Below, piece by piece: positions 1-9,021 of a stretch of DNA of 64,000 bases (its first letter is position 1; each line of letters begins with the position of its first letter). Made by a program: the position numbers and the translations under genes. This stretch comes from Faucicola osloensis_C (GTDB lineage: Bacteria > Pseudomonadota > Gammaproteobacteria > Pseudomonadales > Moraxellaceae). The stretch lies in contig JABAHL010000001.1 in NCBI GenBank assembly GCA_019353055.1, forward strand, positions 62,001 through 126,000, read 5' to 3'. The notes beneath the pieces are model-generated. The model was not told the origin of the DNA. It ran no database searches and saw nothing but the letters and a program-made list of their open reading frames with translations.

Positions 1-408
1 ACCTATTATCTTAACCTTCTTTTACTGTATTTTTAATGGTACCGTCTTTGTATCCTTTATTCACCATTGAATTTTTTATTTACCATCAAAATTTTTTGCC
101 ATTTTAAAACCCGCCATTAACTACGTTTTATCACTTGAATTTATTAGCAATGTCATTATATTAAACGTAATGATTTTGATTTTTCCCATTTTGTCATCTT
201 TCATTTTTACTTCCTTTTAACCGAACTTAGCATGATTAGCCAGATATCCATAAGATATTTGGTGCTGAGGTGACGGCAAATGAAACTTGAAAAAACATCA
301 ATACACATAACCTTCAACATCAATAACCACATCAAACCAATTAAAGCGCATGATTTTTCAAGTAGGGCAAAATCAAAAACCGTCGGTGACACGTATTAAG
401 GACATCTT
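1..408. other. AT-rich region upstream of clpA
   Basis: About 400 bases of AT-rich sequence with no convincing gene. A 39-codon reading frame (280-399, plus strand) ends ten bases before the clpA start and has a GAGG-like site in front, but its composition is that of the surrounding spacer and no family is recognisable, so I do not call it. The clpA ribosome binding site (AAGGAC) lies at about 398-403. ClpS, the usual ClpA adaptor and often its upstream neighbour, is not visible here; it could lie beyond the window edge. Confidence 0.5.
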
Positions 409-2868
409 ATGTTAAGTTTAGAATTACAAAGCACGTTGCGGTTGGTAGTGACACTCGCAAAACAACGTGCACACGAATATTTAACGGTCGAACATCTGCT
501 ATTGGCACTGTTAGAAAATGAAAATGCGGTAGAAGCCTTGGTGGCTTGTGCAGTCAATGTGGATCAGCTTGGCAAAGATTTGACCCAGTATATTGATGAA
601 CATACCCCAACAGTCGATATCAACGAAGATTACTCGCCACAACCCACGCGCAGTTTTGACCGTATCTTGCAGCGGGCGATTTTTCATGTGCAATCGGTTG
701 CTAGCAGCCGTTTGGTAGAAGGCTCAGATTTGCTAGTGTCGATGTTCTCAGAGCATGACACCTACGCGGTGTACCTGCTTAAAAAACAAGGAGTGACGCG
801 ACTTGAGTTGACCCAGTATCTATCGCATGGTCAAGACAAAAAAGTGCGCGACAAATTGACCAGCGTGGAAACTGAAGAAACGGGTGAAAAAGCCAATAAA
901 GACCCATTGACTGAATTTACCATTAATCTCAATCAAAAAGCCTCTACGGGTGGCACCGATCCGTTAATTGGTCGCCAAGCAGAAATCGAGCGTACCGCGC
1001 AGATTTTATGCCGTCGCCGCAAAAACAATCCACTACTGGTGGGTGACCCAGGGGTGGGTAAAACGTCGATTGCTGAAGGCCTGGCATGGCTGATTGTCAA
1101 TGACAAAGCACCAAAACCATTATCAGGTTGTGTGGTGTATAGTTTAGATATTGGTGCATTGATTGCCGGTACAAAATACCGCGGCGATTTTGAAAAACGT
1201 ATGAAAGCGCTCTTAGATGCCTTAAAAGCCAAGCCCAATGCGATTTTATTTATTGATGAAATCCATATGATTATCGGCGCAGGCTCATCGATGAGCAGCA
1301 ATATGGATGTGTCCAATTTAATCAAACCTGCGTTGGCATCCGGTGAGCTGCGTTGTATCGGCTCAACCACCTTTACCGAATACCGCCAAGTGTTTGAAAA
1401 AGACCATGCCTTAAGTCGTCGTTTCCAAAAAGTTGATGTCAACGAGCCATCGATTGATGAAACGATTGATATTCTACGCGGTCTGAAAAAACAATATGAG
1501 AAATTCCATAACGTAAGCTATACCGACCAGGCACTACAAAGTGCCGTGAATCTAGCGGTAAAACATATTCACGAACGCTTTTTGCCTGACAAAGCCATTG
1601 ATGTGATTGATGAAGCGGGTGCATTTGTTCGCCTGCAAAAACAAGCCGAAAATCATGTTGAATCTGGTGTGGACAGCAATCAATCCATTGATGCCGTTGC
1701 AAATGACAAGCTATCAAATCAGCCTGTGGTGGATGAAGACGCACTTGTCGATGACTTAGACGCTAGCCATGCAGCAGATGGTGTTGTCGAACCTGAAGCT
1801 ATGTTAAGCGAAGCAGATAATCAAGTGATTGACGCGGCACAACAAAATGGCGAGGTGGTGATTGATGTCCCGCAAATTGAATACATTATCTCAAAAATTG
1901 CGCGCATCCCGCCAAAATCAGTCTCAACGGATGACAAATCGGTGCTACAAAATCTTGAAAGTAACCTAAAACATCTGGTGTTTGGTCAAGATGAAGCCAT
2001 CAAAAACTTGGCAGATGCCATCAAGTTGTCACGTGCAGGCTTAAAACCAGATGATAAACCGATTGGTTCGTTTATGTTTGCCGGTCCTACGGGTGTCGGT
2101 AAAACTGAAGTCAGTCGTCAGTTAGCGAATTTGTTAGGCATTGAGCTGGTTCGTTTTGATATGTCTGAGTATATGGAAGCACATACGGCGTCACGCTTGA
2201 TTGGGGCACCACCAGGCTATGTGGGCTTTGATCAGGGTGGTTTATTGACCGAAAAAATCAATCAATTTCCGCATTGTGTGCTATTGTTAGATGAGATTGA
2301 AAAAGCCCATCCTGACGTATTTAACTTGCTGCTACAAGTGATGGATCATGGCTCGCTCACCGACAATAATGGCCGCACATCAAGCTTTAAGCAAGTGATA
2401 CTGATTATGACCACCAACGTCGGCGCTGATAGCATCAGTCGCAACAGCATGGGCTTTACCAAACAAGACCATAGCCGCGACAATAGTGAAGCGATGAAAC
2501 GGATGTTTACCCCAGAGTTTCGCAATCGTTTGGATGCCATCATTCAATTTAACCCATTGGATCAAAATGTCATTGTATCTGTGGTTGATAAATTCTTGGT
2601 TGAGCTGCAAGCCCAACTCGATGATAAGAAAGTGGTGCTTGAAATTGATGATGCGGTCAGAAATTATTTGGCAGAAAAAGGTTACGATCGTCTCATGGGT
2701 GCACGCCCAATGAACCGCTTGATTCAAGATGAAATCAAAAAACCATTGGCAGAGCAAATATTATTTGGTGATTTGGTCAATGGCGGTACGGTTTCGATTC
2801 GTATGAATGCAGATAAAACAGCAATTGAGCTTGTGCCCATTGATGAAAAGCAAATCGACAATGTCTAG
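409..2868 (+). CDS. clpA: ATP-dependent Clp protease ATP-binding subunit ClpA
   Basis: AAA+ unfoldase that feeds N-degron and other substrates to the ClpP peptidase in the cytoplasm. Seen: an N-terminal Clp repeat domain (about 1-145), a first AAA module with Walker A GDPGVGKT (near 212) and Walker B LFIDEIH, and a second module with GPTGVGKT (near 559) and LLLDEIEKAH, then the C-terminal D2-small domain. At 819 aa it is about 60 residues longer than E. coli ClpA. The extra length is an acidic, low-complexity insertion at roughly 413-482, exactly between the two ATPase modules, where E. coli has about ten residues. The start has an AAGGAC site seven bases upstream. An intrinsic terminator follows the gene. 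ClpA is preferred over ClpB because the long coiled-coil M-domain of ClpB is absent. Confidence 0.97.
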   Translation: MLSLELQSTLRLVVTLAKQRAHEYLTVEHLLLALLENENAVEALVACAVNVDQLGKDLTQYIDEHTPTVDINEDYSPQPTRSFDRILQRAIFHVQSVASSRLVEGSDLLVSMFSEHDTYAVYLLKKQGVTRLELTQYLSHGQDKKVRDKLTSVETEETGEKANKDPLTEFTINLNQKASTGGTDPLIGRQAEIERTAQILCRRRKNNPLLVGDPGVGKTSIAEGLAWLIVNDKAPKPLSGCVVYSLDIGALIAGTKYRGDFEKRMKALLDALKAKPNAILFIDEIHMIIGAGSSMSSNMDVSNLIKPALASGELRCIGSTTFTEYRQVFEKDHALSRRFQKVDVNEPSIDETIDILRGLKKQYEKFHNVSYTDQALQSAVNLAVKHIHERFLPDKAIDVIDEAGAFVRLQKQAENHVESGVDSNQSIDAVANDKLSNQPVVDEDALVDDLDASHAADGVVEPEAMLSEADNQVIDAAQQNGEVVIDVPQIEYIISKIARIPPKSVSTDDKSVLQNLESNLKHLVFGQDEAIKNLADAIKLSRAGLKPDDKPIGSFMFAGPTGVGKTEVSRQLANLLGIELVRFDMSEYMEAHTASRLIGAPPGYVGFDQGGLLTEKINQFPHCVLLLDEIEKAHPDVFNLLLQVMDHGSLTDNNGRTSSFKQVILIMTTNVGADSISRNSMGFTKQDHSRDNSEAMKRMFTPEFRNRLDAIIQFNPLDQNVIVSVVDKFLVELQAQLDDKKVVLEIDDAVRNYLAEKGYDRLMGARPMNRLIQDEIKKPLAEQILFGDLVNGGTVSIRMNADKTAIELVPIDEKQIDNV

Positions 2869-2893
2869 GTCTAGGGTTAGTAATGTATAGTAT

Positions 2894-2923
2894 AAAAAAA
2901 GGAGCCATTGAGCTCCTTTTTTT
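2894..2923 (+). terminator. Intrinsic terminator after clpA
   Basis: GGAGC / GCTCC stem with a six-base loop, flanked by A7 and T7 runs, 25 bases after the clpA stop. The flanking A and T runs would let it work on both strands, also closing the convergent AAA ATPase gene. Confidence 0.85.
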
Positions 2924-2940
2924 ATGCCTGCTGATGATGT

Positions 2941-3005
2941 TTAATGATTATACTTAATGATTATCGCTAATGATTATAATTAATGATTAGGCTTAATAAT
3001 TATAC
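2941..3005. repeat. Five degenerate 12-14 bp tandem units
   Basis: Five imperfect copies of TTAATGATTATAC (units of 13, 14, 12, 13 and 13 bp). The last copy contains the stop codon of the minus-strand ATPase gene (3000-3002). Function unknown; this is one of a set of similar post-stop repeats in the window. Confidence 0.75.
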
Positions 3006-4151
3006 AAAACCAAATTTGGGTTTTTCTGCTTGTTTCTCTCGATAGGATAGACGATCCATGTTGGTTAATTCTGCCAATGAGTGCGGTTTATTGACGGTGA
3101 TAGCTTTATCAATCGATGCCAAAAATGCATTGGATTTTTCAACGGACAGTTCTTTGAATTTATACTCAGCTATCAATCGACCTTTACGCAGCAGCGCGGG
3201 GTCAATTTTTGAGATATCGGAGTTAAAGGTACAAATAAACTGGCACTCCAATACATCCGACAGCATGCCATCAGCAATGTTCAAAATCGCCGATACCACA
3301 TCAGTATTGGCGTTATCAATGCTACGCTCGGCAATGTAGTTTTCACAGTCTTCAAGCACTAATACCGAGTTTTTATTATCCACCAATAGTGACATAAATT
3401 CAGGGTTGGTCAAATACCCAATCATGGTAGTGGGCACAAAGATGAATTTTTTATTAGGCACTTGGCTAGTTAGCCATTTGATATAGTTAGTTTTACCTGA
3501 ACCCGCCACGCCATGCAACAGTACCACGCCTTTACCATCATGATTGAGTGATTCTTTGATATGCTGATGCACGGGCAGAAAATCCTCGTGATACATGGTA
3601 TCTAAATTGATTGGAAATGGCTTGATACGATGGGTTTTAAACACAAAACCATGGACTTCTTTAAGTAAAATCGATACTTTAGCCTCTTGCGACACATACT
3701 TTTGCAAGTATTCATCAAACACGTTTTTGACACTCGCCGCCGAATGCGGATTGGTCGAAATATAGTAAATACTGACGACTTTTAGCAGACCTGATTCAAA
3801 GATATATTCGTCATAGTCATTGGACAAATCTTCATTGGTGAGCATAAACACTTCATATTTGGGATGAAAATAACAAGCTTCACGTTCATATAAGGTATTA
3901 TTTTTATGCGAATAGGCGACGGTGGTAAAATCGGTGCAACGCTCAAAATCTTTGAGCTGCTCTTTGCGAATCACCATATCATGGTTGCCAACATGTACCC
4001 CAGGGAAAATGTCATCGAGTAGCGACTCAAAAGGGTTATATTTGCTAGCGTATTGGATGTTGTCTTCAATGAGTTGAACAGTATAGGGCGGCTCAGAGGA
4101 GGCGCTGAGCAGCTTTCGCGGTTGATAATAGGGCGATTGTAAAATTTTCAT
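3000..4151 (-). CDS. AAA+ family ATPase of unknown role
   Basis: 383-aa protein with an unrecognised N-terminal half (about 1-195) and a single AAA module. Walker A is GVAGSGKT (near 215), Walker B is VLVLEDCEN (near 265), followed by a sensor-like CTFNSDISKIDPALLRKGRL stretch typical of AAA (BCS1/FtsH-like) ATPases, where Arg residues sit at the subunit interface. No membrane segment or signal peptide is seen, so it is probably cytoplasmic. It stands alone between clpA (convergent) and tRNA-Leu, with no partner gene in operon distance. The family suggests ATP-driven remodelling of a protein substrate, but the substrate cannot be inferred. Confidence 0.8.
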   Translation of the reverse strand: MKILQSPYYQPRKLLSASSEPPYTVQLIEDNIQYASKYNPFESLLDDIFPGVHVGNHDMVIRKEQLKDFERCTDFTTVAYSHKNNTLYEREACYFHPKYEVFMLTNEDLSNDYDEYIFESGLLKVVSIYYISTNPHSAASVKNVFDEYLQKYVSQEAKVSILLKEVHGFVFKTHRIKPFPINLDTMYHEDFLPVHQHIKESLNHDGKGVVLLHGVAGSGKTNYIKWLTSQVPNKKFIFVPTTMIGYLTNPEFMSLLVDNKNSVLVLEDCENYIAERSIDNANTDVVSAILNIADGMLSDVLECQFICTFNSDISKIDPALLRKGRLIAEYKFKELSVEKSNAFLASIDKAITVNKPHSLAELTNMDRLSYREKQAEKPKFGFV

Positions 4152-4285
4152 AGGAATACAGGCTTATAAAAGGCAGTAGAAAAATTAACATAGTTAGCAA
4201 TAAACAAGCTAACTATAGAGATGGGGTGGTTAATACTCGATGCAAGCTAAAAAGTAGCTAGTTGGCAATCAGTTAAAAAATTTTT

Positions 4286-4331
4286 AGCAACACAGTGAGC
4301 AACATACTGGCTAACAGTAAGCAATGGTGAG
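4286..4331. repeat. Four degenerate ~12 bp tandem units
   Basis: Units AGCAACACAGTG, AGCAACATACTG, GCTAACAGTA and AGCAATGGTGAG follow one another in the spacer between the ATPase gene and tRNA-Leu. Copies are diverged, so this is an old duplication rather than a simple satellite. Confidence 0.55.
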
Positions 4332-4357
4332 ATAAGATAGACAGGAATTTTGGGCAT

Positions 4358-4382
4358 AAAAAAACCTGCGAGAGGCAGGTTA
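4358..4382 (-). terminator. Terminator of tRNA-Leu
   Basis: AACCTGC / GCAGGTT stem with a short loop, followed on the minus strand by T7, 22 bases after the 3' end of the tRNA. Confidence 0.85.
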
Positions 4383-4404
4383 ATTTAACTAATACCGATT
4401 TGAG

Positions 4405-4489
4405 TGGTGGGGCTGAAGAGACTCGAACTCTTACACCTCGCGGCGCTGGAACCTAAATCCAGTGCGTCTACCAATTTCGCCACAGCCCC
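4405..4489 (-). tRNA. tRNA-Leu (anticodon UAG)
   Basis: 85-nt class II tRNA on the minus strand. The acceptor stem GGGGCTG pairs with CAGCCCC and the 3' CCA is encoded (4405-4407). The anticodon arm is CTGGA-TTTAGGT-TCCAG, giving anticodon TAG, which reads CUA and other CUN leucine codons. A long variable arm and a GTTCGAGTC T-arm are present. A terminator follows directly, so it appears to be a single-gene unit. Confidence 0.97.
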
Positions 4490-4600
4490 ATGAGTTGCCT
4501 CAAAGTATTGACTCAATATTTGTATCAGTGTCTTTGTGGTTGGCTATTATATAGAAAAATTTCGCTTTGGCAAGGGGTTTTTTAAAAAAATCGCATTTTT

Positions 4601-5599
4601 TTATTGGTTAAGTAAAATTTTTAGCGCATTGATAATACTTGCCAAGTCATTAATACGGTTTTCCACGCGTTTTGCCAGCAACTTGTCAATAAAAGGCTGG
4701 CAAGCTTGGCAAGCAAATTCTGATAACTGATGATGTGGGCATAAAAAAGGCACGGGCTGTTGGCAATGCGCGATTGCCCAGCCAGGATAATCATTTGCCA
4801 TAAAAGGCAGACATCCCGTCAATAATTCGTACCATATCACCCCTAAGCTATAATAGTCGCTAAATTTGTCAAGTGGCTGTCCTGTGAATTGCTCAGGACT
4901 CATATAGGCAGGCGTACCAGCGGTGTGAGGTTTGCAGTTGAGTGAGGCATTTTTTGCCATAGCATCGCTAAGACCAAAATCACTGAAACCAATACCACTA
5001 AAACCAAAATCACTCAGTCCAAAATCAATTAACACCACCTCAAGATTGGGTTTTACAATAAAGTTGGCGGGTTTGAGATCCAAATGCATCAGCCCAAATT
5101 GATGCAAACGGTTGACCACTTGGCAACTATGTAAAAAAATGGTCATTTTTTGCTGAAGATTAAGTGTTGGTAATTTAGCATGCGCATACATCAAGGATTT
5201 TAACGTCTCGCCTGGATGATACGACATGACCAGACAAGGACTAACAGATTGCTGCGGCTGCTGTTGGTCAAAGATGAGGGTATCAGGTAGAAGGTTTGAA
5301 GCATACAGGGTAGGAATACCGCTTGTCGCATGGGTGCCGTCAATCGCTAGGCTCTGGCAATGATGAAGGGCGTTAATTTCCTGCTCAAAATGGGCGAGAT
5401 GGGTTGCGCTAAAGTGAGGTAGTAATTGTTTAACGACAACGGCTGTAGGCGGGGAGTGAGTTGAATGCCATACCCCATACCAAAGCTCGGTATGGTTGAG
5501 TGGATTTGAAGCTGATAGTGGCTGTAAGTCAGTAACGACCGACTGACAGCCATTTTTTATGATAACCAGTGCTGGGTGAGTTGACCTTGTCTCAATCAT
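4601..5599 (-). CDS. Serine/threonine protein kinase coupled to ntrC
   Basis: 332-aa Hanks-type kinase. Seen: an AVVVK lysine (K57), the catalytic loop HLDLKPAN (172-179, Leu replacing the Arg of HRD), the metal-binding DFG (192-194), GTPAYMSPEQ (228-237, the APE motif as SPE) and a DYYSLGVIWYELLTG helix. No glycine-rich loop is obvious at the N-terminus and no membrane segment is seen, so it is a soluble minimal kinase. The ATG overlaps the ntrC stop as ATGA, indicating translational coupling. The activation segment is odd: residues 192-211 are four 5-residue units DFGLS, DFGFS, GIGFS, DFGLS, so the DFG motif occurs three times. Substrate unknown; NtrC is an obvious candidate by position. 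Confidence 0.88.
   Translation of the reverse strand: MIETRSTHPALVIIKNGCQSVVTDLQPLSASNPLNHTELWYGVWHSTHSPPTAVVVKQLLPHFSATHLAHFEQEINALHHCQSLAIDGTHATSGIPTLYASNLLPDTLIFDQQQPQQSVSPCLVMSYHPGETLKSLMYAHAKLPTLNLQQKMTIFLHSCQVVNRLHQFGLMHLDLKPANFIVKPNLEVVLIDFGLSDFGFSGIGFSDFGLSDAMAKNASLNCKPHTAGTPAYMSPEQFTGQPLDKFSDYYSLGVIWYELLTGCLPFMANDYPGWAIAHCQQPVPFLCPHHQLSEFACQACQPFIDKLLAKRVENRINDLASIINALKILLNQ
4967..5026 (-). repeat. Four 15-bp units inside the kinase activation loop
   Basis: In-frame tandem repeat coding for DFGLS-DFGFS-GIGFS-DFGLS at residues 192-211 of the kinase. The units are diverged at wobble positions, so the amplification is not very recent. Confidence 0.9.
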
Positions 5600-7374
5600 G
5601 ATGGCTTAACGGGTCTGCCTTCAATCAACTGCTGGTATTTTCGGGTCACGGTATTGCGCCCCCAACCGAGTAGGTCAGCCGCTTGTCCTTTATGCTGAGC
5701 AGTATGGGCAAGTGCCACTTCGAGCAAACATTTCTCAAACATCGGATAAGCGGTTTGCAATATGTCATACTGTCCTTCAGCCAGTGCTTGCTGTGCCCAG
5801 ACTTGCAGCGGGGTGATCCAATCTGCGGTTGCGACGGTTTGTGAGGCGTGCAAGGTCGGTACGACCGTTGTAGCGGACAAAGGCGTTGGCAGCTCACTCG
5901 AATGGGCACTCGAATTAGAACTAGCACTGGGGCAGCTACTGGGAGCTGGCAAAGATGACGGATGTTCGCTAGCAGGTGCCTCAAACTGAGTGTCGGGCTG
6001 ATAGTTATGTGTCTTATGTGTATTGGGCTCAAGTGTAGTTATAGGCGTACTATCTTGCGATTCAAACGCTTGTAAAATCTCGGGTGGCAAATCACTGGGC
6101 TGAATGGTTTGCCCTGTTGTCATCACACTGAGCCAGCGGCAAGTATTTTCAAGTTGACGCACGTTACCTTGCCAAGGATAGCTTTGTAAAATATGCATGG
6201 CAGACGGCGTGATGGTTTTGGTGGGGGTATGCATGCTTTTGGCGATATTTTGCATAAAAAAATCGATTAACAGCGGAATGTCTTCGCGGCGCTCACGTAG
6301 GGAAGGTAGCGCCAGTCGAATGACATTGAGCCGATAAAACAAATCTTCACGAAACTTGCCTTGCTGGACCAGAGTTTCTAAGTTTTGATGGGTCGCTGCG
6401 ATGATACGTACATCGACTTTAATGGGTTTGAGACCACCGACACGGTAAAACTCACCATTTGCCAAGACGCGCAGTAAACGCGTCTGGGTCGGTAAAGGCA
6501 TGTCACCGATTTCATCCAAAAATAAAGTGCCGCCATGTGCCTGCTCAAAACGTCCTTGGCGCGTGGTAGTCGCACCCGTAAACGCGCCTTTTTCATGACC
6601 AAATAGTTCAGCTTCAATCAAATCATGCGGAATCGCCGCCATATTGAGCGCGATAAATGGTTTGGATTTGCGTGGTGAATGTTCGTGTAAGGCACTGGCA
6701 ATCAGCTCTTTACCCGTACCCGATTCGCCGGTGATGAGGACTGTCATCGGCATATGCGACAAACGACCAATCGCACGAAATACTTTTTGCATGGCAATCG
6801 ATTGCCCGATGATGCCTGATGGGTTGGTGGGATTTTTTTCTGGCGCGACCGCTACTTTTTGCGCTGGCGGCTGCTGTGCATCACGAATCAGAGAGTCATT
6901 GTAGCTCTCAGGCTTACTGCGCTTTTGTGTTTGGTTTGACTGGCTTTGCATGCAAGCTTTTTTCACCATGGCAATGGCATCATCTAACTCAAACGGCTTA
7001 GGTAAGTAATCAAATGCGCCTGATTGATAGCTATCCACCGCAGACTGCACATCGGCATGCGCGGTCATGATGATGACAGGAATTTGTGCAAAGGCTTGTT
7101 TGATTTTACTGCTAAAGTCCAAGCCGTTCATCATCGGCATTCGAATATCGGTGACGATGACGCTTGGCAAAGAGGCACTATGGTCACTCTTCGGTTGGCT
7201 GTCTTGCCCGCTATCTTGTAGCAGCCGCCACGCCGATTGCGCATTGCCAAAGGTTTGCACTTGAAACCCACTATCTGTCAGCGTATCTTCCAAAATCATG
7301 CGTAGCGCTTGGTCGTCATCGATGACCCAAACAATAGGCTCGGTGGTTGGCGTTTTATTATTGGTATAAGTCAT
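5596..7374 (-). CDS. glnG: Nitrogen regulation response regulator NtrC
   Basis: Sigma-54-dependent activator of nitrogen-assimilation genes. Domains: receiver (about 13-135) with acidic pocket DDD and phosphoacceptor D76 in VTDIRMP; AAA+ domain with GESGTGKE (216-223), the sigma-54-contacting GAFTGA loop (263-268) and LFLDEIGD; and a C-terminal Fis-type helix-turn-helix (about 564-584). At 592 aa it is roughly 120 residues longer than E. coli NtrC. The excess is in a receiver-AAA linker (148-190) and especially a Ser/Thr/Pro-rich low-complexity stretch (about 439-517) just before the DNA-binding domain. It lies 108 bp downstream of ntrB and its stop overlaps the kinase start. Confidence 0.96.
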   Translation of the reverse strand: MTYTNNKTPTTEPIVWVIDDDQALRMILEDTLTDSGFQVQTFGNAQSAWRLLQDSGQDSQPKSDHSASLPSVIVTDIRMPMMNGLDFSSKIKQAFAQIPVIIMTAHADVQSAVDSYQSGAFDYLPKPFELDDAIAMVKKACMQSQSNQTQKRSKPESYNDSLIRDAQQPPAQKVAVAPEKNPTNPSGIIGQSIAMQKVFRAIGRLSHMPMTVLITGESGTGKELIASALHEHSPRKSKPFIALNMAAIPHDLIEAELFGHEKGAFTGATTTRQGRFEQAHGGTLFLDEIGDMPLPTQTRLLRVLANGEFYRVGGLKPIKVDVRIIAATHQNLETLVQQGKFREDLFYRLNVIRLALPSLRERREDIPLLIDFFMQNIAKSMHTPTKTITPSAMHILQSYPWQGNVRQLENTCRWLSVMTTGQTIQPSDLPPEILQAFESQDSTPITTLEPNTHKTHNYQPDTQFEAPASEHPSSLPAPSSCPSASSNSSAHSSELPTPLSATTVVPTLHASQTVATADWITPLQVWAQQALAEGQYDILQTAYPMFEKCLLEVALAHTAQHKGQAADLLGWGRNTVTRKYQQLIEGRPVKPS

Positions 7375-7482
7375 ATAAAAACCCTATATGGGAAACTGTA
7401 TTGGTTTAAACATTATTGATTGAAAAATTCATAGCCGATCAGTCATGATGCTGTGGTGTATCAGGGTTAAACTATCGATTGG

Positions 7483-8739
7483 TCATTTGGTTATTTGCCG
7501 AATTTGCCAAGGTAAAAAAATCGTAAATAGGGTTTCACCTGGCTGAGAGGTCACGCTGATTTGCCCTTGATGGCGCTGAATAATGTCATGAGCAAGTGCC
7601 AGTCCCAACCCCGTACCATTGGCGCGTCCTGTAACCAAAGGATAAAAAATTTGCGGTAACAACTCACTATCAATGCCCAAGCCATTATCAATAAAATCGA
7701 CGCGCAAGACGCTTTTATGTCGTATATCGCCAATGGTTTGTTGGTGCTGAATACGGGTCTTTACCGTGATGCTAGGCGACACAATGTCGTTTTCATTGAG
7801 CGCTTGTATCGCATTATTGACGATATTCATAAATACTTGTACGAGCTGGTCTTTATCAGCGGTGATTTCTGGCAACGATAAATCAAAGTCTCTGACTAGA
7901 CTAATATTGGGGTTTTGTATTTCTGCCAATGTTAGTACATGCTGCAGGGGCTCATGTACATTGATTAATTGCCAGTTGGGCAAATTTGGCGCGCCCAGCA
8001 ATTGGGTCACCAAGTTATTGAGTCGTCTGGTCTCATCCATGATGATACTGAGATAATTGGCGACCTTTTGCGCCTTGGTGTCGTTAATATAGCGGACAAT
8101 CCCATCAGACTTCATGATTTGATTAAAATTCTTCTCAAGCAGTTGGCTTGCCCCAAGGATGCCGGCTAAAGGGTTTTTGACTTCGTGTGCCATACTGCGA
8201 ATCATTTGACGGGTTATCAAATGTTGGTGATTTTGATACTGTTCTTGCTGAATACGACTTTCGCGATCTTTTGCCCAAATTTCAATCAAATAGAAAAAAC
8301 CCGCCTCGGTTTCTAATGGGGAAACCCCATAATCGACCAATAATGGTGCACCAATCCCTTGAGTACTTAGCCCTAAAATGGTGCAATCATGATGGATGAA
8401 TGCTTGGTACATTTTTTTGGTATGTTCGAATTGGTTTTGCAGCGCCAATTTGACCTGTGCTTTGGTTTTTTTATGGGTTATCGGGTGATCATCCGTATGC
8501 GATTGCTCTGATGTTTGCGTTAATAATTTTTCATAGTTTGCGGGGGTTAAAATATCGATAACATTTTTATGAAGTAAATGCTGCTGACTGACTGACAAAA
8601 TCTGCTCAGCCGTCGCGTTGATATAGACGCACTCATAGTTGCTGTCAGCGACAATTAATCCCGATAATAGGTTATTGAACATATCATCAAACAGGGTCTG
8701 GTTGGATTCAAGACTAGGTAAAAAAGTAGGATGGGTCAT
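7483..8739 (-). CDS. glnL: Nitrogen regulation sensor histidine kinase NtrB
   Basis: 418-aa soluble histidine kinase/phosphatase that controls NtrC phosphorylation in response to PII signalling. Seen: a PAS domain (about 15-150, with SGLIVADSNYECVYIN), the dimerisation/phosphoacceptor motif AHEVKNPLAG with H185, an N-box around MNIVNNAIQAL, and the G-boxes GLGID and GTGLGLALAHD in the ATPase domain. No membrane segment, as expected for NtrB. It heads the ntrB-ntrC-kinase unit. The usual glnA neighbour is absent from the window. Confidence 0.95.
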   Translation of the reverse strand: MTHPTFLPSLESNQTLFDDMFNNLLSGLIVADSNYECVYINATAEQILSVSQQHLLHKNVIDILTPANYEKLLTQTSEQSHTDDHPITHKKTKAQVKLALQNQFEHTKKMYQAFIHHDCTILGLSTQGIGAPLLVDYGVSPLETEAGFFYLIEIWAKDRESRIQQEQYQNHQHLITRQMIRSMAHEVKNPLAGILGASQLLEKNFNQIMKSDGIVRYINDTKAQKVANYLSIIMDETRRLNNLVTQLLGAPNLPNWQLINVHEPLQHVLTLAEIQNPNISLVRDFDLSLPEITADKDQLVQVFMNIVNNAIQALNENDIVSPSITVKTRIQHQQTIGDIRHKSVLRVDFIDNGLGIDSELLPQIFYPLVTGRANGTGLGLALAHDIIQRHQGQISVTSQPGETLFTIFLPWQIRQITK

Positions 8740-8971
8740 TGGATAACTACCACAAATTTGAGCAATGGTTAAAGTGCAATTTAAATGCCAACAACCTATT
8801 GGAGAATGTTTGAATTATTTTCACAACAGATAAATAATGGAACGATGGGCAGCAAATCAGTCATTTGATATTAAAAATCACTTATTTATAGCAACGGGTT
8901 GATTGTAGTATGATATATTTTGAACCAAAATAGTGCAAAAGTTAAAACGTAATTGCTAAAAAAAGCCATAT

Positions 8972-9001
8972 AAAAAAAGGGCATAAAATCTATGCCCTTT
9001 G
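8972..9001 (-). terminator. Terminator after the TonB receptor gene
   Basis: AAAGGGCATA / TATGCCCTTT stem with a five-base loop and a minus-strand T-run, 20 bases past the receptor stop codon. Confidence 0.9.
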
Positions 9002-9021
9002 ATGTACGGTAGCTATTAAAA

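Noticed and set aside
207..399. Short reading frames on both strands upstream of clpA, including a 39-codon plus-strand frame ending ten bases before clpA
   Set aside because: Composition is that of an AT-rich spacer, no recognisable domain, and the frames appear fortuitous. A leader peptide cannot be excluded but is not supported.
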